Below, piece after piece: positions 8,227 through 15,424 of a DNA stretch of 64,000 bases. This DNA comes from Paenibacillus antri (GTDB taxonomy: Bacteria > Bacillota > Bacilli > Paenibacillales > YIM-B00363): assembly GCF_005765165.1 (NCBI RefSeq), contig NZ_VCIW01000015.1, positions 62,001 to 126,000 of the forward strand, written 5' to 3'. Position 1 is the stretch's first letter. Each line of letters starts with the position of its first letter. The notes beneath the pieces are model-generated. The model ran no database searches. It was not told the origin of the DNA and saw only the letters and a program-made list of their open reading frames with translations. The translations under genes were made by a program, and so were the position numbers.

Positions 8227-9558
8227 ATGCGCAAATGGTTCGTCATCGTCATGGCCGCTATCGGCATGACGTTATTTATGTTGCTCGGCCTCGGCGACGT
8301 CGCGCGCGTAGAAGCGCCCGACCCGTTCGGGACGACGGCCGCGCCGGAGACGGGGTTGCCGGACGAAGCGACGGCGCCTCGCGTCGCGCTGCGAGCGGTC
8401 GTCTCCTTAGAGCCCGGCACGTTCGAAGGACTGCGGCGCGCGACGGAGCGTTACGAGTCGATTCGTCCGAACGTGGCCGTCTCGCTGCAGAACGTTGCCG
8501 CGGACGAGCTCCGGGGGAACGTGCGTACATCGACGGAAACGGGCGATGCGCCCGATATTATGTTATATCCGACCGAATGGGTGCGCCGCGAAGCGGCGGA
8601 GGGGCGTCTATTGTCCTTGGACGACTATGTCCCGGCCGAGCGGCAATCGCAATGGTTCGAGACGGTGCGGGGCGCTGTGCGTTGGAACGGCTATTTATGG
8701 GGCGTGCCGGCGGACTGGGACCCGTACGTCTTCGTGTTCCGGGAGGACGACGCGTTCGGCTCGTCGATCGCGGACGCGCCTCCCACGGCGTCCGCTTGGC
8801 TCGAGTACGCGGACGGAGGAGACGCGGGCGCGCTCGCCGGCGCGACGGCGGAATACGGCGCGGCGCTGCTGCGGCATTGGTCGGCGCGGCTCGAGGACGA
8901 AGCCGCCGAGAGCCCGGCGAATGACGAAGGGCCCGATGCCGTCGCCGCCGCGTCCGGCGAAGCCGAGGCGGCGGAGTCCGGCGACGCGGAGCCGCCGGAG
9001 GCCGCGGAAGGGGCGCAACTAGATGAGGCGAGCGCCGAGGCGGCGCCGATCCGCGGCACCGCCGCCGCGGTAGCGAAAGGGGAGGCGGTATGGGCGCTCG
9101 CGCCGCTCAGTCAAGCGTTGGCGGCGCAAGCGGCGGAGCCGTCGGCGCGGCTGACGGCGTCGGCGTTCGTGCCCGACCCGGAAGCCGCCGGCGGGCTGCC
9201 GCCCTTCGCGGGGCGCAGCTACGTCGTTTCGCCGGCGACGGACCATGCGGCCGAAGCGGCGGATTGGATCCGCTTCGTGACCGACGCGTCGACCGTGGAG
9301 GAATTCGGCACCGTGGGCGGCGAGCGGTGGCCCGTAACCCGGTCGTCGTTCGGTCTTCCGTCTTCGTTCGCGAGCGGGAAGCCGACAGTGCTCGGGGCGA
9401 CCGGGCCGGCCGGCGCCTTGGCGCTTCCCGACGCGAACGGGCTCGACGCGAGAGACGCGATGAACGCGCTGCGTCCGCTCATCCGGATGATCGACGCGGC
9501 GCGCGCTTCGTACGGCACGCCGCCCGAGGAGCTTCCGCCTTCGGGGGACGGACCGTAA
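8227..9558 (+). CDS. Orphan extracellular solute-binding-like protein with an Ala/Glu-rich insertion
   Basis: The 443-residue protein has one N-terminal membrane helix (about 4-24) but no lipobox Cys, so it looks membrane-anchored or cleaved rather than lipidated. The body matches the family 1 (sugar-type) solute-binding pattern: FEGLRRATERYESIRPNVAVSLQNV (about 60-85), GDAPDIMLYPTEW (about 107-119), LLSLDDYVPA, then WNGYLWGVPADWDPYVFVFRED (about 155-176). A roughly 60-residue acidic Ala/Glu-rich stretch (about 215-280) interrupts the second lobe. No ABC permease or ATPase gene adjoins it, so a transport role is uncertain. Confidence 0.65.
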   Translation: MRKWFVIVMAAIGMTLFMLLGLGDVARVEAPDPFGTTAAPETGLPDEATAPRVALRAVVSLEPGTFEGLRRATERYESIRPNVAVSLQNVAADELRGNVRTSTETGDAPDIMLYPTEWVRREAAEGRLLSLDDYVPAERQSQWFETVRGAVRWNGYLWGVPADWDPYVFVFREDDAFGSSIADAPPTASAWLEYADGGDAGALAGATAEYGAALLRHWSARLEDEAAESPANDEGPDAVAAASGEAEAAESGDAEPPEAAEGAQLDEASAEAAPIRGTAAAVAKGEAVWALAPLSQALAAQAAEPSARLTASAFVPDPEAAGGLPPFAGRSYVVSPATDHAAEAADWIRFVTDASTVEEFGTVGGERWPVTRSSFGLPSSFASGKPTVLGATGPAGALALPDANGLDARDAMNALRPLIRMIDAARASYGTPPEELPPSGDGP

Positions 9559-9567
9559 CGGCGCGGC

Positions 9568-10704
9568 TTAGGAGCGCGAAGCGAAGTTGAAGCTGAGCTT
9601 CACGCGCATGCGGCCTTCCTCGTTGGCGAGCTCCGAGACGGTTAGACCCGCTACGAGCCTGCCGGGCTCGAACGAGAGATCGTATCGATTTTGCAGCTCG
9701 GTCCTCGTCGTATCCGGCAGCTCGTAGCCGTTGAACGCGACATTGTCGATTTGGAAGCGGAGCGTGTTTTCCGGTTCCTTTTCCAATATGTAAACCCCTT
9801 GAAGCGTTGCCGCGTTGCCGCCGATGCCTCCGGTTACCGTCATGCCGGAAGGCCCGAACCCGAAGTCGAAGCCTTCGAACAGCTCGTTCCGCTCCCGCAA
9901 GAAGTTGTTGAACACCTCGTCGGTGAGCCTGATTTCCATCGACGCGCCGCTCACCGTCATGAGCGTCGGGTCGGACAACAGCTCCGGCAAATCCTGCATC
10001 GCCGCGCTTAACGCCGTAAGGACGTCCTCGAACAGCGGCACCCCTTCTTCTTCCCACGCGCGGGTCGTCGCTTCGATCGCCGCCAGCTGCGCCTCGCGCT
10101 CGAGCTCGGTCAGCTCGGCCAGTCTCCGATCCAGCTCGGCCTGTTCCTCGATCAACCTCGTTCGCTGGCGTTCATGCTCGGCAATGACGAATTGGAGGCG
10201 ATCTTGCCGCGCGGCCAGCTCCGCGAGCAGCTCCTGCTGCTCCCGATACGCCTCGCGATACGTCTCCAACGTCCGGAAGTCGTTGGTCACGATCGCCTGC
10301 AGATAGTCGATGGCGACCAACGCTTCTCCCAGCGAACGCATCCGGAACACCAACATCCACAGCCGATCCCGCTGCCCCATATAGTAAGCCCGAAGGATTT
10401 TGCCGGCGGCTGCCGTGCGCGCGTCCAATACGACTTTCTGGCGGTCGATCGCGTCTTCTTGCAGCGCGATGGATTCGTCGACGCTCGCTTCTTCCGCCTT
10501 GAGGCGAACCAATTCCTTATCCAGCTCGTGGATCGTCAACCCTTGCTGCACGAACGTCGACGCGTCGTCCGTTACGGCCGCCGCTTGCTCCGCGGGCCGT
10601 TCTTCCGCAGCGGGCCGAGGCAAGGCCGGACCGGCGAACGCGGGAACGGCCGCGCTCGTTATCGCCAGCGCCAAAGCCAATCCGGCGCCGAACCACTTCC
10701 GCAT
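9568..10704 (-). CDS. Secreted coiled-coil protein with PcsB/CwlO-type N-terminal region
   Basis: The 378-residue product has a signal peptide (MRKWFGAGLALALAITSAAVPAFA). A long coiled coil (about 45-200) follows; its first part resembles the PcsB/CwlO N-terminal domain that lets FtsEX switch on peptidoglycan hydrolases (KILRAYYMGQRDRLWMLVFRMRSLGEALVAIDYL). The C-terminal half (about 210-378) is beta-rich, not NlpC/P60 or LysM as far as I can see, and unknown. It may therefore regulate rather than cut the wall. The start at 10704 (ATG) is used; an in-frame GTG at 10713 is possible. Confidence 0.6.
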   Translation of the reverse strand: MRKWFGAGLALALAITSAAVPAFAGPALPRPAAEERPAEQAAAVTDDASTFVQQGLTIHELDKELVRLKAEEASVDESIALQEDAIDRQKVVLDARTAAAGKILRAYYMGQRDRLWMLVFRMRSLGEALVAIDYLQAIVTNDFRTLETYREAYREQQELLAELAARQDRLQFVIAEHERQRTRLIEEQAELDRRLAELTELEREAQLAAIEATTRAWEEEGVPLFEDVLTALSAAMQDLPELLSDPTLMTVSGASMEIRLTDEVFNNFLRERNELFEGFDFGFGPSGMTVTGGIGGNAATLQGVYILEKEPENTLRFQIDNVAFNGYELPDTTRTELQNRYDLSFEPGRLVAGLTVSELANEEGRMRVKLSFNFASRS

Positions 10705-10771
10705 ACTCTCCACCGCCCGTCCAAAATATCTTTATTCATTATGCCTATCGTTTACCGATCGCTTGCATGAC

Positions 10772-10806
10772 AAAAACCCTCGAAAATCGAGTCGCTTTTC
10801 GAAGGG
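10772..10806 (-). terminator. Rho-independent terminator (minus strand)
   Basis: Read on the minus strand, CCCTTCGAAAA pairs with TTTTCGAGGG across a 9-base loop and is followed by TTTTTGT. It lies just behind the stop of the lipoprotein gene ending at 10812 and separates it from the coiled-coil gene. Confidence 0.75.
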
Positions 10807-10811
10807 CATCG

Positions 10812-11882
10812 TCACGGGTTCGCCGCATCGGCGCCGGACAGCAAAAAGGCGAGCACGTCCTTGAACGGAATGACGTTCGGCGGTACGGTCTTCGTCAACT
10901 CCGGCGAGCCGTTCGGCTCCGTCAACCGTACGGCGTACGCGAAGCGGTCCGAGGAGGCGTTCTCCGCCGAGGAACTCGCGTCGGTCGCGCTTCCGTCCTC
11001 GGACGATGCCTCCGCGCCGCGGACGACGTCGAGCTCGACGGCTTGATCGACGACGTACCCGTTCTCGTCGAGCGAGATCGCGATGCTGCCGCCCGGCGCA
11101 AGCGAGAACGACGCGTCGCCCGCGATCGACAGGCGATCCGCGCCGAGCTCCGGCGGAAGTCGCTCCGCCCATACCGCGTAGCCTTCTCGGAATGCCGCCG
11201 CGACATGTTCTGCGTTCTCTTCCGTCACTTCGACGACGAAGCGGCGCGGTTCCTCCGCCGGATCGCTCTCCGCGGCGCCTCCGTCGCCGTCGAGAGCGAC
11301 GTCCGGCGTCCGAATCCATTGCGGATCGACGCGATCGACGATTGCATAGGCCAAGTCGTCGAAGGCGGCGGCGGCGTCGAGCAGCGGCCGGATCGGAAGC
11401 GGGCCGGTTCCTGCTTCGGCTTCGGCCAAGTCGATGGCGAAATATTCGTCCGGCGCGTTCACCGGGGGGATGCTGACGTATAGCAAGCCGTCTTGCGCGA
11501 GCAGCGGAACGGATTGCGCCGCCGCTCCGTCGCCGCCCGCAGTCCCTTCGAAGCGTACGTCCGCTTCGAGCCGCAGCGGGTCGCGGTATAGGATGCCGCT
11601 CCAGGACAGGCCTTCGCCGAGCATCGGCAGCAGCGCCGCCGGTCCGGCGGCGGCCGTCGGTTCGCCCTTCGTAGGGAAGGCGATCGAGCCTTCGAATCGG
11701 TAATTGTCTAAGGAGGCGTTCCGCTCGTATGCATCGGCGATCCGCGCCTTCCACGCCTCGCCCTCGGCCGCGTAATCGCGCGCCGGGGTCCGTTCGCAGC
11801 CGGCGAGCAGCGCCAGCAGGGCGACCGCGAAGGCGGCTGCCCGAAGCAGCGGTTTCCGTCTCGCGCGTACGGTATTCATCAT
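10812..11882 (-). CDS. Lipoprotein of unknown function, 356 residues
   Basis: The N-terminus is a lipoprotein signal (KPLLRAAAFAVALLALLAGCERT; lipidated Cys near residue 29). The rest is beta-rich with SLDNYRFEGSIAF, LSWSGILYRDPLRLEADVRFEG and a C-terminal strand set, a pattern like outer-face proteins of the LolA/LppX or DUF6612 type that bind lipid; this is only a resemblance. An Asp/Ser/Glu-rich linker lies near residues 295-320. GGGAGGAG precedes the start and a TATAAT promoter lies upstream. No adjacent gene explains it. Confidence 0.65.
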   Translation of the reverse strand: MMNTVRARRKPLLRAAAFAVALLALLAGCERTPARDYAAEGEAWKARIADAYERNASLDNYRFEGSIAFPTKGEPTAAAGPAALLPMLGEGLSWSGILYRDPLRLEADVRFEGTAGGDGAAAQSVPLLAQDGLLYVSIPPVNAPDEYFAIDLAEAEAGTGPLPIRPLLDAAAAFDDLAYAIVDRVDPQWIRTPDVALDGDGGAAESDPAEEPRRFVVEVTEENAEHVAAAFREGYAVWAERLPPELGADRLSIAGDASFSLAPGGSIAISLDENGYVVDQAVELDVVRGAEASSEDGSATDASSSAENASSDRFAYAVRLTEPNGSPELTKTVPPNVIPFKDVLAFLLSGADAANP

Positions 11883-11915
11883 AAACGTGTGACTCCTCCC
11901 TAAAAGCCTAGTATT

Positions 11916-11944
11916 ATTATAACGACGGCGCCGTCTTTTGTCTG
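11916..11944 (-). promoter_or_regulatory. Sigma-A promoter of the lipoprotein gene, with a palindrome in the spacer
   Basis: On the minus strand, CAGACA (11944-11939) and a perfect TATAAT (11921-11916) are 17 bases apart. The spacer contains the 12-bp palindrome GACGGCGCCGTC at 11924-11935, a possible operator. Confidence 0.5.
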
Positions 11945-11992
11945 TACGGGACGGATGCGAAACGATGGGAATTCGGAAAGGGGCGAACCGAC

Positions 11993-13129
11993 ATGGCGGA
12001 GCGGCGCAATCGGGCGGTGGAGGAAGCGCTCGCCGAGCGGCTGCGGCTTCAAGGCGGACGGATGACGTTCGCCGACTATATGGAATTATGTTTATACCTC
12101 CCGGAGGCCGGGTATTACCAACGGAGCGAGCCGAAGCTCGGCAAGAACGGGGATTTCTATACGAGCGCGCATATCGGCTCCTTCATGGGCGGCTGCATCG
12201 CGGCGAGTCTCGATGCGGCGGCACGGCGGCTAACGCCGGACGGAGGAGACGTCGCCATCGTGGAATGGGGCGGGGGGGACGGCCGGCTCGCCGAAGCGGT
12301 GCTCTCCGAGCTGCGGGACGTCTACCCGGAAACGTACGCACGCGTTCGATTTCTTGGGGCGGAGGGCAGTCCGTACCATCGCGCGCTGCAACGGGAGCGG
12401 CTGCGCGGACACGAGGAGAAGATCGAGGGCATCGTCGAACCGGACGACGACATCGTCGAACGGGCGTTCCGGGACTCGACGACGCTGATCTTCGCGAACG
12501 AGCTGTTGGACGCCTTCCCGGTTCGCCGTTTGGTTCGAGCTCGGGGCGAGTGGATGGAGCTGTACGTCGAAGGCGATCCGGCGGCCGGCACGCTGCGGGA
12601 GGCGCCGGGGCCGATCGGCGACGCCCGGCTTGCGGCGTGGCTGGCGGCGCATCCGGTGCGCGGCAAGGAGGGGCAGCGCATCGAGGTCGGCCTCGCCGGA
12701 CTCGAATGGCTCTCGGCGCTCGGCCGGCGGCTGCGGCGCGGCTTCGTCCTGCTGGCGGACTACGGCGACGTGTCCGCGGAGCTGTATGCGCCGCATCGGA
12801 TGACGGGGACGCTGCTCGCCTACCGCAAGCATGCCGCCGACGAAGCGTGGTTCCGCGAGCCGGGCGAGCAGGACCTGACGGCGCACGTGAATTTCGAATG
12901 GTGCGCGGCGGTCGCGGGCGAAGCGGGCTTCGGCGAGATCGGCGTGACGACGCAGAAGTCGTTCCTCGTCGAACACGGCATCTTGAACAAGCTGCGCAAT
13001 CACGACGGAGCGGACCCGTTCTCGCCCGAGGCGAGAGCGAACCGGGCGATCCGGCAGCTGCTGCTGAGCGACGGGATGAGCGAGCTGTTTAAGGTCATGA
13101 CGATGTGGAAGGGCGTAGATGCGGAATAA
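11993..13129 (+). CDS. MidA-family SAM-dependent methyltransferase (NDUFAF7-like)
   Basis: The 378-residue protein shows the MidA pattern: MTFADYMELCLYLPEAGYY (about 22-40), NGDFYTSAHIGSFMGG (about 50-65), a glycine-rich SAM site VAIVEWGGGDGRLAEAVL (about 86-103), IFANELLDAFPVRRL (about 163-177) and LLADYGD late in the domain. The mitochondrial homologue dimethylates an arginine of complex I; bacterial members have no firm substrate. The gene stands alone between a divergent lipoprotein gene and a terminator. Start chosen at ATG 11993 behind GGGGCGAA. Confidence 0.85.
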   Translation: MAERRNRAVEEALAERLRLQGGRMTFADYMELCLYLPEAGYYQRSEPKLGKNGDFYTSAHIGSFMGGCIAASLDAAARRLTPDGGDVAIVEWGGGDGRLAEAVLSELRDVYPETYARVRFLGAEGSPYHRALQRERLRGHEEKIEGIVEPDDDIVERAFRDSTTLIFANELLDAFPVRRLVRARGEWMELYVEGDPAAGTLREAPGPIGDARLAAWLAAHPVRGKEGQRIEVGLAGLEWLSALGRRLRRGFVLLADYGDVSAELYAPHRMTGTLLAYRKHAADEAWFREPGEQDLTAHVNFEWCAAVAGEAGFGEIGVTTQKSFLVEHGILNKLRNHDGADPFSPEARANRAIRQLLLSDGMSELFKVMTMWKGVDAE

Positions 13130-13138
13130 TCGAAAAAA

Positions 13139-13180
13139 AAGAAGGGCTGTCCGAGATCGCGCCTCGGACAGCCCTTCTTT
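13139..13180. terminator. Bidirectional rho-independent terminator
   Basis: A 15-bp stem (GAAGGGCTGTCCGAG at 13141-13155 with its complement at 13163-13177) is preceded by eight A residues and followed by TT. It lies between the convergent genes ending at 13129 and 13189. Confidence 0.85.
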
Positions 13181-13188
13181 CGCATTTT

Positions 13189-13419
13189 CTAGATATCCAT
13201 CTTGAAGAAAGACCAGTACGTGAATCCCGTGAACGAAAGGATCATGTACCCCCAGAACAGGAGTATGTAGGTCCGTTCCTTCAAATTCATGTAACCCAAA
13301 ATGACGAAAGCGGCCGTCTGGAAAAAGAACAGCAAGGCCATCGTGTACATATCGCCCGCTAACGCCATCAAGCCGATGACGAGGGTCCAGAAGCCGAGAA
13401 CGCGAAACATGCGCGGCAT
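13189..13419 (-). CDS. DUF2626 family small membrane protein
   Basis: A 76-residue protein with two or three membrane helices, starting MPRMFRVLGFWTLVIGLMALAGDMYTMALLFFFQT and ending in an aromatic-rich helix. The MxRMFRVLGFW opening and the GDM and NLxER positions are those of DUF2626, a Bacillales family (Bacillus YqgY type) of unknown role. The minus-strand ribosome site is AGAGGGGGA. It ends in the shared terminator. Confidence 0.8.
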   Translation of the reverse strand: MPRMFRVLGFWTLVIGLMALAGDMYTMALLFFFQTAAFVILGYMNLKERTYILLFWGYMILSFTGFTYWSFFKMDI

Positions 13420-13666
13420 GACGCTCCCCCTCTCTACATGCAGTCATTAAAACACATCTATTCGTCATTATATCCTTTTGCGGCATCCATGTAAACGACG
13501 CAACCGTGACAGAAACGGAAACTTTTCCAGTAGGACCAAAGACGTATGTTCCGGAACCATTTTGGACATACAAATTAGTATGAAATAGATTCTATGAACT
13601 CTACTATGGGCATAGAGATAAAGTGTGCATCTATACCCGAAACATTGGTTAGGAGGTTTACGGAAC

Positions 13667-14314
13667 ATGTCGGCAGTGCGACAAGACGCTTGGAGTCCGG
13701 AAGACGATTTAATGTTGGCGGAGGTAACCCTTCGGCATATACGGGAAGGCAGCACCCAGCTGCTCGCGTTCGAGGAGGTCGGGGAACGAATCGGCAGAAC
13801 GGCGGCGGCCTGCGGGTTTCGTTGGAATTCGTGCGTTCGGAAAAAGTACGACGCCGCGATTCAAATCGCCAAAGCGCAGCGGCAGAAGCGGAGCTCCCGC
13901 AAGGCGGTAGGCGCGGCGCTGGACGCCGAGCGGACGGCTTCCGTCGCGGCGCTCGAGGCGGATGCGGGGCGATACGAGAACGGGACGGAAGAGTCGGTGT
14001 CGTTCGACGGCATCATTCGCTTCCTGCGCCAGTGGAAGGGCACGCAGACGGAGCTGACCCGGCAAATCCGCCAGCTGGAGAAGGAGCTTCGAGAGAAAGA
14101 CGAGGAGCTCGCGCGGCTTCGGGAAGAGAATGAGAGACTCTCGAGCGAAGTGAATCATGTTCAGACCGATTACCGTACGGTGAACGACGACTACAAGGCT
14201 TTGATTCAAATTATGGATCGGGCGCGCAAGATGGCGTTCCTCGTCGAGGACGAGGAAGAGCTGAAGTCGCGGTTCAAGATGGATGCGAACGGCAACCTGG
14301 AACGCATCGAGTAG
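13667..14314 (+). CDS. rsfA: RsfA-family sporulation transcription factor
   Basis: The 215-residue protein begins with a Myb/SANT-like DNA-binding segment, RQDAWSPEDDLMLAEVTLRHIREGSTQLLAFEEVGERIGRTAAACGFRWNSCVRKKY (in pieces across about 5-60), followed by a basic linker and a long coiled coil (about 115-185). RsfA in Bacillus is made in the forespore under sigma-F and tunes part of the sigma-F/sigma-G regulon. AGGAGG at 13651-13656 supports the ATG at 13667. The 248-base upstream gap holds A+T-rich DNA; I could not place a sigma-F/G promoter with confidence. Confidence 0.88.
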   Translation: MSAVRQDAWSPEDDLMLAEVTLRHIREGSTQLLAFEEVGERIGRTAAACGFRWNSCVRKKYDAAIQIAKAQRQKRSSRKAVGAALDAERTASVAALEADAGRYENGTEESVSFDGIIRFLRQWKGTQTELTRQIRQLEKELREKDEELARLREENERLSSEVNHVQTDYRTVNDDYKALIQIMDRARKMAFLVEDEEELKSRFKMDANGNLERIE

Positions 14315-14323
14315 ACGAAAATG

Positions 14324-14367
14324 CAAGATCCCGAGCCTCGTATCGTAGAAGTAGGCTAGGGATCTTT
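14324..14367 (+). terminator. Rho-independent terminator of rsfA
   Basis: AGATCCCGAGCCT pairs with AGGCTAGGGATCT with one mismatch, followed by TTTGCGTTT. Confidence 0.75.
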
Positions 14368-14384
14368 TGCGTTTCCGGCGGACA

Positions 14385-14393
14385 TGGTATAAT
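14385..14393 (+). promoter_or_regulatory. Extended -10 promoter
   Basis: TG, one base, then TATAAT at 14388-14393. It lies about 50 bases before the GTG at 14445 and drives the DUF3397 and comFB genes. Confidence 0.6.
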
Positions 14394-14444
14394 TCGGCAT
14401 ATACGCGCTCCGCGGACCAAGCCGTTCGGAGGAGCGGGAAGCGG

Positions 14445-14864
14445 GTGCCGCAATTGTCTTGGATCGGAGCCGTCGCCGCCTGGGTCGCGGACGTATTCAT
14501 ACATATCTATGCCGTTCTGGCGATCGCGCCCGTTCTGCCGTTCGCCGTCGTCTGGCTGGCCGTGTATATATATAAGAAAGAGAAGAAGCTCGCGACAAAG
14601 CGGGCGATGGACGTCACCACCGCGCTGCTGATCGGCGTCGTAGCCGTATTATTTAACGAGGTTTTCGGTTCGACCTTCGGCATATACTTGTTGCTGCTCG
14701 TCTTCTTGCTCGGTTTCGGACTGCTCGGCAACTTGCAGCAGCGAGCCAAGGGCAAGGTCGATCTCCGGAGAACGGTCAGAGCGGTGTGGAGACTCGGATT
14801 CATGGGACTCTCGGCCGCTTACGTTCTTCTGATGGCGATCGGAATCACGAAAAATTTATGGTAA
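14445..14864 (+). CDS. DUF3397 family membrane protein
   Basis: The 139-residue protein has four predicted membrane helices. Between helices 1 and 2 and 3 and 4 are the family-typical RAMDVTTALLIG and the basic loop QQRAKGKVDLRRTVRAVWRLGF. This is the pattern of DUF3397 (Bacillus YllA type, function unknown). The frame is open further upstream, but the GTG at 14445 has GGAGGAG at 14428-14434 and removes a non-hydrophobic extension that overlaps the promoter. It is 15 bases ahead of comFB. Confidence 0.72.
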   Translation: MPQLSWIGAVAAWVADVFIHIYAVLAIAPVLPFAVVWLAVYIYKKEKKLATKRAMDVTTALLIGVVAVLFNEVFGSTFGIYLLLLVFLLGFGLLGNLQQRAKGKVDLRRTVRAVWRLGFMGLSAAYVLLMAIGITKNLW

Positions 14865-14879
14865 AGCGGGGGAACGCTC

Positions 14880-15140
14880 ATGACGGTTCGCAATTTAATG
14901 GAGGAGATCGTCGGCAAGGTGTTGAAGGAGATGGCGGCGGCGCAGCCGGAGCTGGCGAACCTGGACCCGATCCATCGGGACGATATGATGGCGATCGCCC
15001 TGAATAAGCTGCCCCCGCGGTATACGACTACGACTCGCGGCGAAGTGATCGTGAAGTCGCAGGTGCGGGCCCAGCTCGAGAGCGACGTGTACCGCGAGCT
15101 TACGGAAGCCTTCAAAATTGTCACAAAATCGCCAAGATAA
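14880..15140 (+). CDS. comFB: ComFB-family late competence protein
   Basis: The 86-residue protein matches the ComFB family: MTVRNLMEEIVGKVLKEM, a region with HRDDMMAIALNKLPPRYTTTTRGEV (about 39-63), and a C-terminal helix. In Bacillus ComFB lies in the comF operon and its exact role is unclear; here it stands away from comFA/comFC, next to a DUF3397 gene, which suggests a role beyond competence. The usual Cys pair is not present in this copy. Confidence 0.8.
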   Translation: MTVRNLMEEIVGKVLKEMAAAQPELANLDPIHRDDMMAIALNKLPPRYTTTTRGEVIVKSQVRAQLESDVYRELTEAFKIVTKSPR

Positions 15141-15143
15141 TGC

Positions 15144-15178
15144 AAACGACCGGCCCGCGAGGCGGTCGTTTTCTTTTG
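15144..15178 (+). terminator. Rho-independent terminator of comFB
   Basis: AACGACCG at 15145-15152 pairs with CGGTCGTT at 15163-15170, followed by TTTTCTTTT. Confidence 0.85.
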
Positions 15179-15187
15179 CGTAAAAAT

Positions 15188-15201
15188 TGTAAGCGTTTGC
15201 T
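15188..15201 (+). promoter_or_regulatory. Possible CcpA catabolite-response element (cre)
   Basis: TGTAAGCGTTTGCT matches the cre consensus TGWAANCGNTNWCA at 12 of 14 positions. It is 160-180 bases upstream of the oppA promoter, further than usual for repression, so its effect on opp is uncertain. Confidence 0.3.
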
Positions 15202-15345
15202 TGCCTTTTCTTGCGCTTTTATTTAAACTACGGTTAATAGGGCCAAGGAAACGGGTCCATTCGAGTAGAAGGGGATGTTTTCCATGGATGTTATATCCAT
15301 GTTACGTACGCGTTAGAATGCCTGACAAATATGGAAAATTCATTA

Positions 15346-15374
15346 TTGACCTTTTTGACCGGTGGTTGTATATT
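15346..15374 (+). promoter_or_regulatory. Sigma-A promoter of the opp operon
   Basis: TTGACC at 15346-15351 and TATATT at 15369-15374 with 17 bases between. The leader before oppA is about 45 bases. Upstream is a small hairpin (ATGGAT and ATCCAT near 15284-15302) of unknown role. Confidence 0.75.
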
Positions 15375-15424
15375 AAACTGCAGTAGAACCACACTACTAA
15401 AAATTCTTGAGGAGGAAAAGCCTA

